Assembly: GCF_012273215.1 (NCBI RefSeq)
Contig: NZ_CP050965.1
Location: 806,001 to 870,000, forward strand
Reading direction: 5' to 3'
Length of the DNA: 64,000 nucleotides
From: Gemella haemolysans
Lineage (GTDB): Bacteria > Bacillota > Bacilli > Staphylococcales > Gemellaceae
Shown here: positions 47,032-56,786 of the stretch, one piece after another
Position numbering within the stretch: the stretch's first letter is position 1
Layout of the letters: every line of letters starts with the position of its first letter
Program-made: the position numbers and the translations under genes
The notes under the pieces: generated by a model
The model's database searches: none
Seen by the model: only the letters and a program-made list of their open reading frames with translations
What the model was told of the DNA's origin: nothing

Positions 47032-47070
47032 AAAAGCTTTAAAAATAGATTTTCTACTTTTAAAGCTTTT
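47032..47070. terminator. Bidirectional terminator between deoxyribosyltransferase and aldolase genes
   Basis: Perfect 13-bp stem AAAAGCTTTAAAA..TTTTAAAGCTTTT. Confidence 0.9.
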
Positions 47071-47074
47071 TATA

Positions 47075-48106
47075 TTATAATATTTCAATTAATTTTTCAA
47101 CATCTTCTTTTTTAGTTCCCCAGTCTGTAACAAAACGTATAATAGTATGATCTTTATCGAACGCTTTCCAATATGCAAATTCAACAATTTCTTTTAATTT
47201 ATCCATGTCTGTATTATTTATAATAACAAATTGTTGATTTGTTGGTGAATCTACGTATAGTTTATATCCCTTATCTATAAGACCTTTCTTTAATAATTCA
47301 GCCATCTCTATAGCATGTTTACTAATTTCAAAATATAAATTATCAGTAAATAGAGCATCAAATTGAACCCCAAGCAATCTACTTTTTGCTAGTAATGCAC
47401 CTTGTTGTTTAATTATTGTAATAAATTGTTTAGGAACATACTTATTATTTGAAAATACAATAGCTTCTCCACATAATGCTCCAACTTTCGTACCACCGAT
47501 GTAGAAAACATCACATAAATTAGCAAATTCCTCAAATGTTAAATCACATTTTTTAGACATTAATCCATATCCTAATCTTGAACCATCGACGAATAATGGG
47601 ATTTTATATTCCTTACATAGTTCATATAAGTTTTGTAATTCTTCTTTACTGTATAATGTTCCATATTCAGTTGGGTAAGAAATATACACCATACCAGGTC
47701 TCACCATGTGAGCATTATTAGCATCTTTTTCGAAGTTTTCTAAGCACTCTTTGACATCTTCAAATTTAAGTTTACCATCAACATTAGGTAGTTCTATTAC
47801 TTTTCTTCCAGTATATTCAATCGCTCCCGCTTCATGAGTACTAATATGTCCCGTATCAGCAGCTATTACTCCTTCGTATAAACGTAGCAATCCATTAATA
47901 ACAACAGCATTCGTTTGTGTTCCACCTGATAAGAAAAATATTTCCGCATCGTTTTTACCACAAGCTTCTCTAATCTTGTTTTTCGCTTGCTCTGAATAAC
48001 TGTCACTACCGTAACCATATTCTATCTCAAAATTTGATTCTGATAATTTTTCTAATATTTTTGGATGCGCTCCTCTTCCATAATCGTTAACAAAAAATAA
48101 CTTCAT
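47075..48106 (-). CDS. ltaE: Low-specificity threonine aldolase / beta-eliminating lyase
   Basis: 343 residues, fold type I PLP enzyme. FLSGGTQTNAVVINGLL (about 58), FVDGSRLGYGLM with the PLP Asp and Arg (about 172), and the Schiff-base Lys in YIGGTKVGALCGEA (about 206) fit L-threonine/allo-threonine aldolase (glycine plus acetaldehyde). Stands alone. Stereo-preference cannot be told. Confidence 0.92.
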   Translation of the reverse strand: MKLFFVNDYGRGAHPKILEKLSESNFEIEYGYGSDSYSEQAKNKIREACGKNDAEIFFLSGGTQTNAVVINGLLRLYEGVIAADTGHISTHEAGAIEYTGRKVIELPNVDGKLKFEDVKECLENFEKDANNAHMVRPGMVYISYPTEYGTLYSKEELQNLYELCKEYKIPLFVDGSRLGYGLMSKKCDLTFEEFANLCDVFYIGGTKVGALCGEAIVFSNNKYVPKQFITIIKQQGALLAKSRLLGVQFDALFTDNLYFEISKHAIEMAELLKKGLIDKGYKLYVDSPTNQQFVIINNTDMDKLKEIVEFAYWKAFDKDHTIIRFVTDWGTKKEDVEKLIEIL

Positions 48107-48200
48107 TATGCACCTCTATCACTATATATCTTTTTAAATATTATACCATATTAAATAAAAATGGACCCAACTATTTACTTTTGAGCCCATTATATACATA

Positions 48201-48833
48201 TTATCTAACTTTCAACTTCTTATCTTTCAATTCTAATACCACATCAGCAGCATACGCTAATTGATTACTATGAGTAACAACAATTACACATTTATTATTC
48301 TCAACTGCAACTTTTTTCAGAATATCTATAATTTCTTGTGCAGTATTCTCGTCTAAGTTTCCTGTCGGTTCATCAGCAAGAATAATCGGAGCTTCTGATA
48401 CTAATGCTCTTGCAATAGCTACACGTTGTTGTTGACCCCCTGAAAGTTTCATAACATTACGATTAATATGTTCTTCTTCCAATCCAAGTTTTAGAAGAAT
48501 ATCCTTGTTCGCATTTTTCGAAACTAATTTAAGATTCTCTAGTGGTGTTAAATAATCAATTAGATTATAATTTTGAAATACTAGAGAAATATCTTTTCGT
48601 CTATGTTCACTATATCCTATTTTTTCAATATTAACATTATTAAATAATATTTCCCCATTTGAAGGACTATCTAGCCCTGCTAATAAAGATAATAAAGTTG
48701 ATTTACCTGCTCCTGATTTCCCTATTATTGCATAAAACTTTCCTACTTCGAAGTTATAAGTAATTCCACTTAGCACTTTAGATCTGCTATTTTCATATAA
48801 GTAATCTACATTTTTTAATTTAAAAATCGACAT
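48201..48833 (-). CDS. ABC transporter ATPase (MacB/LolD type)
   Basis: 210 residues: Walker A GKSGAGKST (about 37), Q-loop FQNYNL, signature LSGGQQQRVAIARAL (about 129), Walker B IILADEPTGNLD, H-loop VVTHS. The EPTGNLD sequence and the FtsX-type partners place it in the MacB/LolD/SalX class, which exports or extracts peptides, lipids or antibiotics. It follows the two permease genes in one operon. Confidence 0.95.
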   Translation of the reverse strand: MSIFKLKNVDYLYENSRSKVLSGITYNFEVGKFYAIIGKSGAGKSTLLSLLAGLDSPSNGEILFNNVNIEKIGYSEHRRKDISLVFQNYNLIDYLTPLENLKLVSKNANKDILLKLGLEEEHINRNVMKLSGGQQQRVAIARALVSEAPIILADEPTGNLDENTAQEIIDILKKVAVENNKCVIVVTHSNQLAYAADVVLELKDKKLKVR

Positions 48834-48846
48834 TTCTTATTCCTCT

Positions 48847-50106
48847 CTAATTTATTTGCGTTAAAATTTTCTTCGGTTTCATTTTTAATATTGGTAATAA
48901 AGCAACTACGACTGAAATTATCACAATAGTTACCATAACTATTATCACACCTGTGATATTCGAACCATTAATCGAAATTTTTGTTAATTCATCGCTAATT
49001 ATCTTTGGTAAATCTTCTGAAAAAATACTTGTAGCATTACCGCTAATGTATTTAAGTAAGATAAACTCTAGTCCTAAAGCTGATAAAAAGCCGAATATCG
49101 TAACCATTAATGTTTCTACAACAAATTGTAAAATTAAATTGATTTTACTTATACCTAACGAAAGTAAAATACCAATTTCATATAATCGTTCTCTTATCCA
49201 AAACATAAGTACTAACGATAAAATCACAACTCCTACAATAACACTACCTATTCTAATCAAGTTCGTAAGTTTTGTAACACTTTCAACTGAAGAAGTAATC
49301 AATTCGTAATTTTTGTTAGATTTTGATACTGAAATATTATTAATTCCTAAATTCTCAACGTTTCGTATAATATTATCTAAATTAGTCGGATTATTTACTC
49401 CATACTCAACAGATGTCACTCGATTACTTGTTGAATAATTTAATAACTCCTGACTAGAGTTATAATCTGTATAAACAGTATTTTCTATAAAATCTGAACT
49501 TAATCCTTCAAAGTTATTAGTCTTCTCCCCTGAAAAAATTCCAACTACTTCAAATTCAACAGTTTTACCATTTTGTTCTAATTTAATCTTATCACCTAAG
49601 TTTAAATTGTTGATTGTAGCAAATTTTTCATGAACTAAGATTTTATTTTGATCATTTTCTTCTATATGTCTTCCCTTTTCTAGCTTCAGAACTTCACTTT
49701 TGAAATCTATATTATTTTTTGTAGAAGTTATTCCATTCATCATTACTAAATTACTTTTATTTTTCATTTCCTCAGTAATTGTAATATTTTGATTTTCTTG
49801 AACAACTTTTTTATCTACTACATTAACAGACTTCGCATAAAGATAGTTTTTCTCGTTTACTCCAGCAACTTCATTAATTTTCTTCAAAGTATCCTTTTCT
49901 ATTTCCTTATTTGATTTATCTATGCTTTCAATAGTAAATCCAAAGTTAACATCTTTATATAAGTTCTTAGAGATGCTTCCTACAGTTGTGTTTAGTATAC
50001 TTCCACTTAGCAAGAAAAATGATATTAAAGTAACAATGAAAAATAAAATGCTACTCCTAACTTTTTTTCTAATAATATAAAGATATGCCCTATTAAAAAT
50101 ACTCAT
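48847..50106 (-). CDS. ABC transporter FtsX-like permease, second copy
   Basis: 419 residues: one N-terminal helix (about 15-40), a MacB-type periplasmic-style domain of about 220 residues facing outside, then three helices (about 285-400) with LSLGISKINLILQFVVETLMV typical of FtsX permeases. Paralog of the neighbouring permease with matching start and end. The pair probably forms a heterodimer with the ATPase. Confidence 0.93.
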   Translation of the reverse strand: MSIFNRAYLYIIRKKVRSSILFFIVTLISFFLLSGSILNTTVGSISKNLYKDVNFGFTIESIDKSNKEIEKDTLKKINEVAGVNEKNYLYAKSVNVVDKKVVQENQNITITEEMKNKSNLVMMNGITSTKNNIDFKSEVLKLEKGRHIEENDQNKILVHEKFATINNLNLGDKIKLEQNGKTVEFEVVGIFSGEKTNNFEGLSSDFIENTVYTDYNSSQELLNYSTSNRVTSVEYGVNNPTNLDNIIRNVENLGINNISVSKSNKNYELITSSVESVTKLTNLIRIGSVIVGVVILSLVLMFWIRERLYEIGILLSLGISKINLILQFVVETLMVTIFGFLSALGLEFILLKYISGNATSIFSEDLPKIISDELTKISINGSNITGVIIVMVTIVIISVVVALLPILKMKPKKILTQIN

Positions 50107-50121
50107 CAGTTTCTCCTTACA

Positions 50122-51507
50122 TTAGTTAATATCCGATAATAAATCTTTTGGTTTTCTATAAGCCAATCTACTAGAAGCAATACCTACAGCAACGATAATA
50201 ATTACAATTCCTACAATAACTACTGTTAACATATTGCCAAGGCCTACACTTACATCTAGCGCTGTAATAATTTTATTCGCACCTTCAACTTCTGCATTTG
50301 CTCCAAGATTAACACCATTAGCTTGATTTGATATCGTCTTACTTACAGACTTAATAGACTGTTGTAAAATCTGATTACCAATACTTTGGCTTATTGCACT
50401 TCCAACAAAATACGAAGCTATGAAACTTGGAATACTAATTAGCAATACTTCAAGTATAAATTGACCAATAATACTTGCTTTTGTCATCCCAATTGCTAAA
50501 CTTACACCAATTTCCCTTCTTCTACTGTTTATCCATAGGAATAAAATCAGAGAAAGAATTACTATACTAAATACTATTGTAGCTATAAATACACCATTAG
50601 TTAAACTATATATTGTATCTAATGATTGTTGTAATGCTGGGAAGTTTTGATTACTTTTAACAAGCATATATTGTTTCCAGTTAATAGGTAATTTCTTAGC
50701 ATCATTAATTATGCTATCTACCTTATCTTTTCCATCAACTAAGAACGTTGCATCTTGATATATTTCTTTTCCATCTTCATAGTTATATAAAGTTTTTGTT
50801 GTTTGCGTATCAGCTATAAAAATATTATCATATAGCTCCATATGACTAGAAGTTGCGCCTTTATTCTGTCCTCCAAAAATACCAACTACTGTGACTTCAA
50901 CCTCTTTATCAGATTTTTTCTCATTATCAGCATCATTTGGATTACCTTTTAGTTTGATATTATCTCCTACTTTTACTTTATTTTTCTTAGCAAAACCTTC
51001 ATGAACTAAAACAGAATTTTTATCATCATCTTTAAGATGTCTACCTTCTTGTAACTTTAGTGTCTCTGCAGAGAATCTATCATCTAATGAAGAATCATTA
51101 GTTCCACTTACAATAACAGTTTTAGAGAAAAGTTGTCTTTGTTTGTTGTTTTTCTCTTCTTGTTGATGATTAGCCAGTTTTAACGGTTCTAAATCAACTA
51201 GATCAGCACTCACATTCATTCTTTTTATATATTTTTTCACACCAGGAAGATTCTTAATCTTTTCTATATCCTCACCGATCAAGTTACCAGCACCTCTAGC
51301 AGTTCCTGGATTAGTTTTTCTATTAATCTCCATAGAAAAACTACTAGTTATATTCTGGAAAGTTTCTTTAGACAAAGCATCTGTTGATTTTTTTATTGAA
51401 ATAGTACTTAAAATTAATGATGACATTGTTACTAATATCAAGAATATAACAAATGACTTAAAACTTTTCCTAGTTATATATAACCATGCTTTTTTTAATA
51501 TTGACAT
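50122..51507 (-). CDS. ABC transporter FtsX-like permease, first copy
   Basis: 461 residues with the same plan as its neighbour: N-terminal helix, a large external domain (about 45-300) containing VKVGDNIKLKGNPND, and three C-terminal helices including LAIGMTKASIIGQFILEVLLIS. First gene of the three-gene exporter operon. The adjoining Rgg regulator suggests peptide-linked control, but nothing in the promoter (TATAAT near 51573, poor -35) proves it. Confidence 0.93.
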   Translation of the reverse strand: MSILKKAWLYITRKSFKSFVIFLILVTMSSLILSTISIKKSTDALSKETFQNITSSFSMEINRKTNPGTARGAGNLIGEDIEKIKNLPGVKKYIKRMNVSADLVDLEPLKLANHQQEEKNNKQRQLFSKTVIVSGTNDSSLDDRFSAETLKLQEGRHLKDDDKNSVLVHEGFAKKNKVKVGDNIKLKGNPNDADNEKKSDKEVEVTVVGIFGGQNKGATSSHMELYDNIFIADTQTTKTLYNYEDGKEIYQDATFLVDGKDKVDSIINDAKKLPINWKQYMLVKSNQNFPALQQSLDTIYSLTNGVFIATIVFSIVILSLILFLWINSRRREIGVSLAIGMTKASIIGQFILEVLLISIPSFIASYFVGSAISQSIGNQILQQSIKSVSKTISNQANGVNLGANAEVEGANKIITALDVSVGLGNMLTVVIVGIVIIIVAVGIASSRLAYRKPKDLLSDIN

Positions 51508-51650
51508 TATTTACACCTCTTTTTATTGTTTTTTTCTAAATAGGATTAATTACTGTTATCACCCTATAATTATATGATACCGCTTTTACTTAAAATTAAA
51601 CTTATATTATTCATATAAAATTAAAACGCTTTAATATATAATTCAATAAA

Positions 51651-51693
51651 AAATTCAAAACAGTATAGAATACTATCCTCACGTTTTGAATTT
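51651..51693 (-). terminator. Terminator of rgg1
   Basis: AAATTCAAAAC..GTTTTGAATTT perfect 11-bp stem with a T-rich tract on the minus strand; separates rgg1 from the ABC operon. Confidence 0.85.
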
Positions 51694-51731
51694 CTTTATT
51701 ATAAATTATATTAGAACATAATATAGTTTTA

Positions 51732-52664
51732 TTAGAACTCGAAATCAATTCCCGTTTTATTTCTTTCATAAAACCATTTAACTAATTTATCTTTCGTTAG
51801 ATTATCTACAAGTATGTGATTTAAATCTATTTGAGCATCTAGTAGACGAATACATTTATTTGCAAGTTCAACACCTTCTGGTTTATTCAATTTAAGTTGA
51901 ATCTGTGCCAATATATAATTAAATGAAGTTACATGAAAAATAAAATACGTAACATGTACATAATGTTCCTTCAATAATTCAATAGCCTTAATACAGTATC
52001 CTTCTGCTTCTTCTACATGACCTCTTCTAGATAAAAGGGCTATAGCACTATTTAACAATAGTAACAATCTTTCACCTTTGTCAGAAGAAAACATATTGTC
52101 AGACTTTATAGGAACTAAAGACTCATTAATTACACGACGAATAAATTCATCTGAAAATTCATCATCATTAGTTGTTCCCATAATAAAAGTTAAAGTAAAC
52201 AATTCATTAATATTATGCTTATCTAGACTTCTTAAGTGCTCTAAAACAATTTTCCTATTATCTCTTATGATCTGTGGTCCTTGAGTTTCTCCTAGTACAC
52301 ATAGAAACTGTTCGATATAAAGTCTAGTAGTAATCGAAATATTCTCATTTTGTTCCAGCGTTTTAATCGCTAAACTTTTAATTAACGATTGTCCACCCGC
52401 TATTTCTAATCGTTTTGATTCTGCTACAAATCCTGTCTGATCTACTTCTACAAGAGGTAAATACTCGGAAAAAAAATCTTGATAACAAATCCCTATATTT
52501 CTAAGCAACTGTTCAAATACTTCTAACGAAACACTTGTTTCATCTGCTTCAAATCTGATTAGTGTTCTTACTGAAATAGCATTTCCAGCAGCATCCTTTA
52601 ATTTAATCCCACGCTCTTCTCTAATCTGCTTAAAGATTTTTCCATGCATATTTTTGTTGTCCAT
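51732..52664 (-). CDS. Rgg/GadR/MutR-family peptide-responsive transcriptional regulator
   Basis: 310 residues. HTH GKIFKQIREERGIKLKDAAG.. with SVRTLIRFEADETSVSLEVFEQLL (residues about 8-60), then a TPR-like helical region to the end (KTGIDFEF), the Rgg plan. In streptococci such proteins bind short secreted or leaderless hydrophobic peptides and switch nearby transporter or peptide genes. AGGAGG lies 11 bases before the ATG. Upstream is a non-coding-looking 0.9 kb with short-peptide candidates and a terminator; downstream is an ABC exporter. A broken paralog sits 3.2 kb away. Confidence 0.92.
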   Translation of the reverse strand: MDNKNMHGKIFKQIREERGIKLKDAAGNAISVRTLIRFEADETSVSLEVFEQLLRNIGICYQDFFSEYLPLVEVDQTGFVAESKRLEIAGGQSLIKSLAIKTLEQNENISITTRLYIEQFLCVLGETQGPQIIRDNRKIVLEHLRSLDKHNINELFTLTFIMGTTNDDEFSDEFIRRVINESLVPIKSDNMFSSDKGERLLLLLNSAIALLSRRGHVEEAEGYCIKAIELLKEHYVHVTYFIFHVTSFNYILAQIQLKLNKPEGVELANKCIRLLDAQIDLNHILVDNLTKDKLVKWFYERNKTGIDFEF

Positions 52665-52794
52665 TTAAGTATCCGCCTCCTAAATAAATTTTATATCAAT
52701 TATATCATAAATAATGTAATTTATGTTATGATACTTCTATTATTTTGATATTTTCTTAAATATTTTTCTATAACGTCTGATAATTTAGACAAAT

Positions 52795-52842
52795 TAAAAA
52801 AGAGTAACCGACAACACAACACAACACAGTTACTCTTTTTTA
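52795..52842 (-). terminator. Terminator of a small minus-strand unit upstream of rgg1
   Basis: GTTACTCTTTTTT arm pairing with AAAAAAGAGTAAC; the 20-base loop is almost pure C/A on the plus strand (a CAACA-type repeat). It lies between the peptide candidates and the rgg1 promoter, so some transcript must end here. Confidence 0.85.
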
Positions 52843-52865
52843 TGCCTATATTATTTTCCGTTTAA

Positions 52866-52943
52866 TTACCCTTGTTTATAAACTTCAAAATTAATACTTT
52901 TCTCATCATTATTATATTTTTTCTTAATTATATTTAGGTACAT
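52866..52943 (-). CDS. Candidate 25-residue peptide gene
   Basis: Minus-strand ATG at 52943 with GGAGAAG about ten bases upstream, 25 codons, stop at 52866. The product begins MYLNIIKKKYNNDEK and is charged, not hydrophobic. It lies 24 bases before the terminator at 52842. Weak alone; its place between the hydrophobic candidate and the terminator is the main support. Confidence 0.35.
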   Translation of the reverse strand: MYLNIIKKKYNNDEKSINFEVYKQG

Positions 52944-53084
52944 AATATATTTTCTTCTCCAATTTTGTTAAAAAACAAATTAATTTAAACAACTTTTCTT
53001 AAATTAATTTTTAATGGCAAGTTAACAAAATTATTTTTATAAACTTTAACTTTCTTTTCTATAAAATTATTATAACTTTTTCCC

Positions 53085-53129
53085 TTAGAATATCATTGTT
53101 AACGAAAAAATAACCAAAAGTGTTAACAT
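53085..53129 (-). CDS. Candidate 14-residue hydrophobic peptide gene (possible Rgg ligand)
   Basis: Minus-strand ATG at 53129 preceded at eight bases by AAAGGATG, a near-consensus ribosome site. The product is MLTLLVIFSLTMIF, wholly hydrophobic. A TATAAT lies about 50-60 bases upstream with no good -35, as expected for an activator-dependent promoter. Known Rgg ligands include short hydrophobic peptides and the leaderless SIP peptide of RopB, so this is a plausible ligand; that link is inference. Confidence 0.4.
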   Translation of the reverse strand: MLTLLVIFSLTMIF

Positions 53130-53601
53130 GATACTTCATCCTTTGTTATAGTAAATAATAAGTACGGACTCTTATAGACATTTATTATTATAGCATTATT
53201 TTTTCATAATTTACGTTTTGTGTTAAAATTGTCACTTTCAAGCATATTATAGTTAATATTCGCAGGAAAGTGACATCAGTGACACTCTTTTGAATTTAAT
53301 ACTGAAATTATTTTTTAGGTAATTATTTTCTAAAATTCTTTAAATTAATTTCCATTATCATATAACAGTAAAAATCAAGTGAAAATCGGAATCTATTAAA
53401 TGTATTAAATTCTGAGAAATTCATTGCCTTAAAATTTCTTTAATAAAAATTTAGCACTAAAATTTCATTAATTTATTTTTAAATTTTATTATCTTTATTT
53501 TTTCAATATTCCTTTTCAACTATATTCTTTTCTACCTAATATTTATAAAATAATTATCCCCCTTCCTAATAAAAAGGGAGACAATTAAACTATTATTTAT
53601 C
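53130..53601. other. AT-rich region between peptide candidates and the surface-protein pseudogene
   Basis: Holds an inverted repeat GTCACTTTC (53231-53239) / GAAAGTGAC (53266-53274), followed by another GTGACA at 53279. A weak 33-codon minus-strand frame is at 53323-53424 (poor ribosome spacing). A short CCCTT/AAGGG stem at 53560-53578 may terminate the pseudogene transcript. Confidence 0.4.
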
Positions 53602-55750
53602 TTAATTATTTTCTTTGTTTTTACGTAGTCTCGCAGCTACTACTAGCGCTACTAATCCTGCTATAATTGCCGTTCCTGTTTGGCTTTCACCTATATTAGG
53701 TAGAGTAGTTAATCCATTTGAATTAACTCTTGGATGTTGTAAGTTAGGTTTGTTGTTTAATTTACCTGGTGCTAGGTCTCCTAGTTTACCTGGAGTTTGT
53801 TCTTTTCCTGAATCTTGTTCTTTACCTGGGTTTTGATCTTTTTTGATCCTTTTCCTGGTTCTCCTGGTTTTTCAGGATTCTTATCTTCCGGTGTTCCTGG
53901 TAAATTAGGTTTTTCTTCTTTAATAGGAGTTTCTGGAAGAGTTGGATCTTCTGGAATTATTTCAGATTGTCTTTTCCTCTCTTCTTCCTGTCTTAAGTAT
54001 TTCTCTAAATCAAACTCAATTGGTTCTATTGAATTATCTTCATCTAATACAGCCCATTTGAAGTTTTCTAATTTATACTGTCTTTTAATCTTTTCGAATT
54101 CTTTAGTATCTTCTATCAATTGTTTTTTAATTGTATCTAATTCAGTATTAAGAGCTTTTAATTCTTCTTCTAACTTAGATTTTGCTTCTTGAGCTTTAGC
54201 TAGTTTTTCTTTATTTTGATCTAACTGAATTCTATCCATTCTTATTTTTTCTAAATCAGCTTTTGCTTTATTCAATTCTTCTTCAGTTGCTTTTACATCA
54301 GATTCTAGCTCAGCAATCTTAGTATTTACTTTACTAATCTCACCTTCAATATCTTTCTGCAATTCTTTAGCTTGGTCTAATAATTTAGCACTTTCTTCTA
54401 CATCTTTTTGTGCAGAGTCTAAGTCAGCAGCTGATTTAGTCATTTTTTCAATATACCTAACATTATCTAACTCAAGTTGGTCTACAACTTTTTGTTGTTC
54501 ATCTGCTTTAGTAGTTAAGTTGTTGATTTTAACTTCAACTTCTTGTACTTTAGCTGTTGCTTTTTCTGTTTGTTTTTCAGTAGCTTTAAGTTTATCTAAT
54601 ACTTTAGTAGCACTATCTAGATTAGCTTTAGCATCTACTACTGGTTGTTCTTTACTTTCGCGAACTTTTACAGCATCAACGTATGCTTTCTTGAAACTTT
54701 CAAGATCTGGTACTGCTGGTAATTCAACTGTATCTTTTGATTCATTAGAGTATTTAGCAATGAAGTTTTGTTTAGCTCTTTCCATTGCGTCAGCACTTGG
54801 GTCATCATAGATGAAACTTCTACCTTCGCTTCTACCTGGAATTGCCGCATTTTCTTCAAATTTAACATAAGAAATTTTAATTATACCTCGGTTTGGTAAC
54901 TTAAGTAGTAATTTATAATATTCTTCAAGAAAATCAAGTGGTATAGGCTTGAATTTTAGAATGTTTCCAAATTCATCGTATTCAATATACTGTTTATTTT
55001 TTCAATAAATTCTTTTGGTAGTCTGTTGATATTGTAATCATCCCCTACGTTTTCGAAGTGAGCTACAGCAAGTCCCATTGGTGTTTTCGCTCTATATAAT
55101 GATTCAGCATGACCATAACCACCTGAAATAGTTCCTTCATAAAAGAATAACGTTACTGAGTTATAAACATGTTCATATAGAGCGTTTCGTGACATTTTGT
55201 GGTCACTGAATGTTGTTGAACCTGCATTATAAAGGTTTTCATAGTAGTTAGCGTCTCTAATTAAACCATGTTTTGCTGCAACTTCAGAGATACCTTTGAT
55301 GTAGTGACCTGCATTTAGGTTAGAGTGGTTATCTCTCATTACAGTTTCTGTGATTTCTTTTGCTAATTGCATTGAATTTTTGTTTACTTTTAATGGTTCA
55401 AGTCCGAATTGACTACGGATTTGATTTAATAAGTAAATACCATATTGTGACATTTTAAGTCTTTCTTCTTCAGACATATTTTTAAGATTGATTTCGTAAT
55501 CATCTTCATGGCTATATCTGTCGTAAAGGAATTTGTGGTTAATTTCTTTTTCTATAGATTTTAATTCTTTACGCAACTCCTTACGTTTAGCGAACATTTC
55601 ATCCATAGTTATACCTTCTTGTTTCCAGTTTAGAGTATAATCCATGTATTCTTTGAATTTATCTACGAAACGTAGATCTAATGCAATTTTATATTTTACA
55701 TTTTTACCATAAGGCATCACTACAGCATCATATTCTGCTTTTTTAGTCGC
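53602..55750 (-). pseudogene. Broken LPXTG-type surface protein with SEC10/PgrA-like surface-exclusion domain
   Basis: Reading three frames in turn gives one continuous protein. It has a SEC10/PgrA-like domain (YLLNQIRSQFGLEPLKVNKN.., AVAHFENVGDDYN, 54956-55720), then a coiled coil of about 200 residues (54000-54700), a Pro/Gly/Lys-rich wall-spanning region, and a sorting signal with membrane helix and RLRKNKENN tail. There are frameshifts at A-tracts near 55000 and 53845. The signal peptide is missing: a TAA stands at 55751 and no start lies upstream. The sorting motif is LPNIG, not LPXTG. Clearly inactive as it stands. Confidence 0.85.
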
Positions 55751-55789
55751 TTAATCTTTTTTAGCGTTGTCTAAAACTGAACATGTGAA

Positions 55790-55827
55790 AAAGAAACTAA
55801 GTCACTATGTAGCAAATTAGTTTCTTT
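55790..55827 (-). terminator. Terminator of the second rgg (pseudogene)
   Basis: Perfect 11-bp stem AAAGAAACTAA..TTAGTTTCTTT, T-rich on the minus strand, 32 bases after the rgg2 stop. Confidence 0.8.
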
Positions 55828-55858
55828 AAAATATATTATTCTATAAATACATCTATTG

Positions 55859-56786
55859 TTAAAATTCTATATCAATACCTGTATTATTAACTTTACAATA
55901 AGCTTCATAAGTTACATCCCTTACCTGTCTGTAATAAGAATCACCAGTAATCTCAGCAACAATATCTTCATATTTCAGAATTTTATTCGCTAAAATAACA
56001 CCTTCTTCCTTATTTTGCCTTAAATATAACGTAGCCATTATTGCAACGACTTCCTTAGAAAAGGCAGCTCTATTTATTAACAACGGATTTTCATTAAATA
56101 GCTTAAGCGTCTCTTTGCATCTTTTCTCAGCTAATTCATAGTAACCAGCTCTTACTAAGAACGATAGCGCTACTTTTAACAAATCACAATATGCAGCACT
56201 CATATATTTACTCAAATAATTTCTTACTGGGATATTTTTAAAGCAATCTTCAATAACCCTTTCAATATATTCTACTGAATAATCACCTTTTGAAGACGAA
56301 TATATTAAAATAAACAGTCCGTAAATTTCATCAGATCCCAATTTATCCAATGAATCAATTCTATCCTTTATTAATCTTCTATTCTCTTCAAATAATTCTT
56401 TATCCTTATCCCATAGAATATTATTTAAATAAATCAATATAGTTAATCTCTTACTAAAATCTATATCTTTTTTCTTTAACTCTTTTTTACATTCATTTAC
56501 TAACTTTGATGAAGAACCTCATTGCAACAGTTTCTGTAATTTATTAGCAAATTCAGTAGTATCGAAGTCTGTATTATCTAAATAAAAAGTAAAATAATCT
56601 AGATAATTAATATTCAAATTGTCTAATAATTTTTCAAAAATAGAAATAGAAATACTAGTTTCATCAGCTTCAAAACGCATTAATGTTCTTGTAGATATCA
56701 CATCACCTGCTACATCTTTTAATTTATACCCTCTTTCCTCTCTTAGTTTTTTTAAAAACTCGTCCATGCATTTTATTATCGTTCAT
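55859..56786 (-). pseudogene. Second Rgg-family regulator, broken by a frameshift and a nonsense codon
   Basis: Paralog of the intact Rgg (52664): HTH KKLREERGYKLKDVAG with ISTRTLMRFEADETSIS, and the same ending, TGIDIEF. The natural start, ATG at 56786 with AGGAGATG upstream, reads MNDNKMHGRVFKK, matching the intact paralog MDNKNMHGKIFKQ. It then leaves frame at an A7 tract (56752-56758 region) where six A would keep it. A TGA at 56519-56521 is in frame in the body, with homologous sequence on both sides. Two independent breaks make it a pseudogene. Confidence 0.85.

Noticed and set aside
53323-53424. 33-codon minus-strand frame upstream of the peptide candidates
   Set aside because: Ribosome-site spacing is only about two bases and composition is like the surrounding AT-rich DNA; mentioned only in the region note.
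54668-54868. 66-codon minus-strand frame within the surface-protein pseudogene
   Set aside because: It is an alternate frame of the coiled-coil region; the continuous homologous reading uses another frame.
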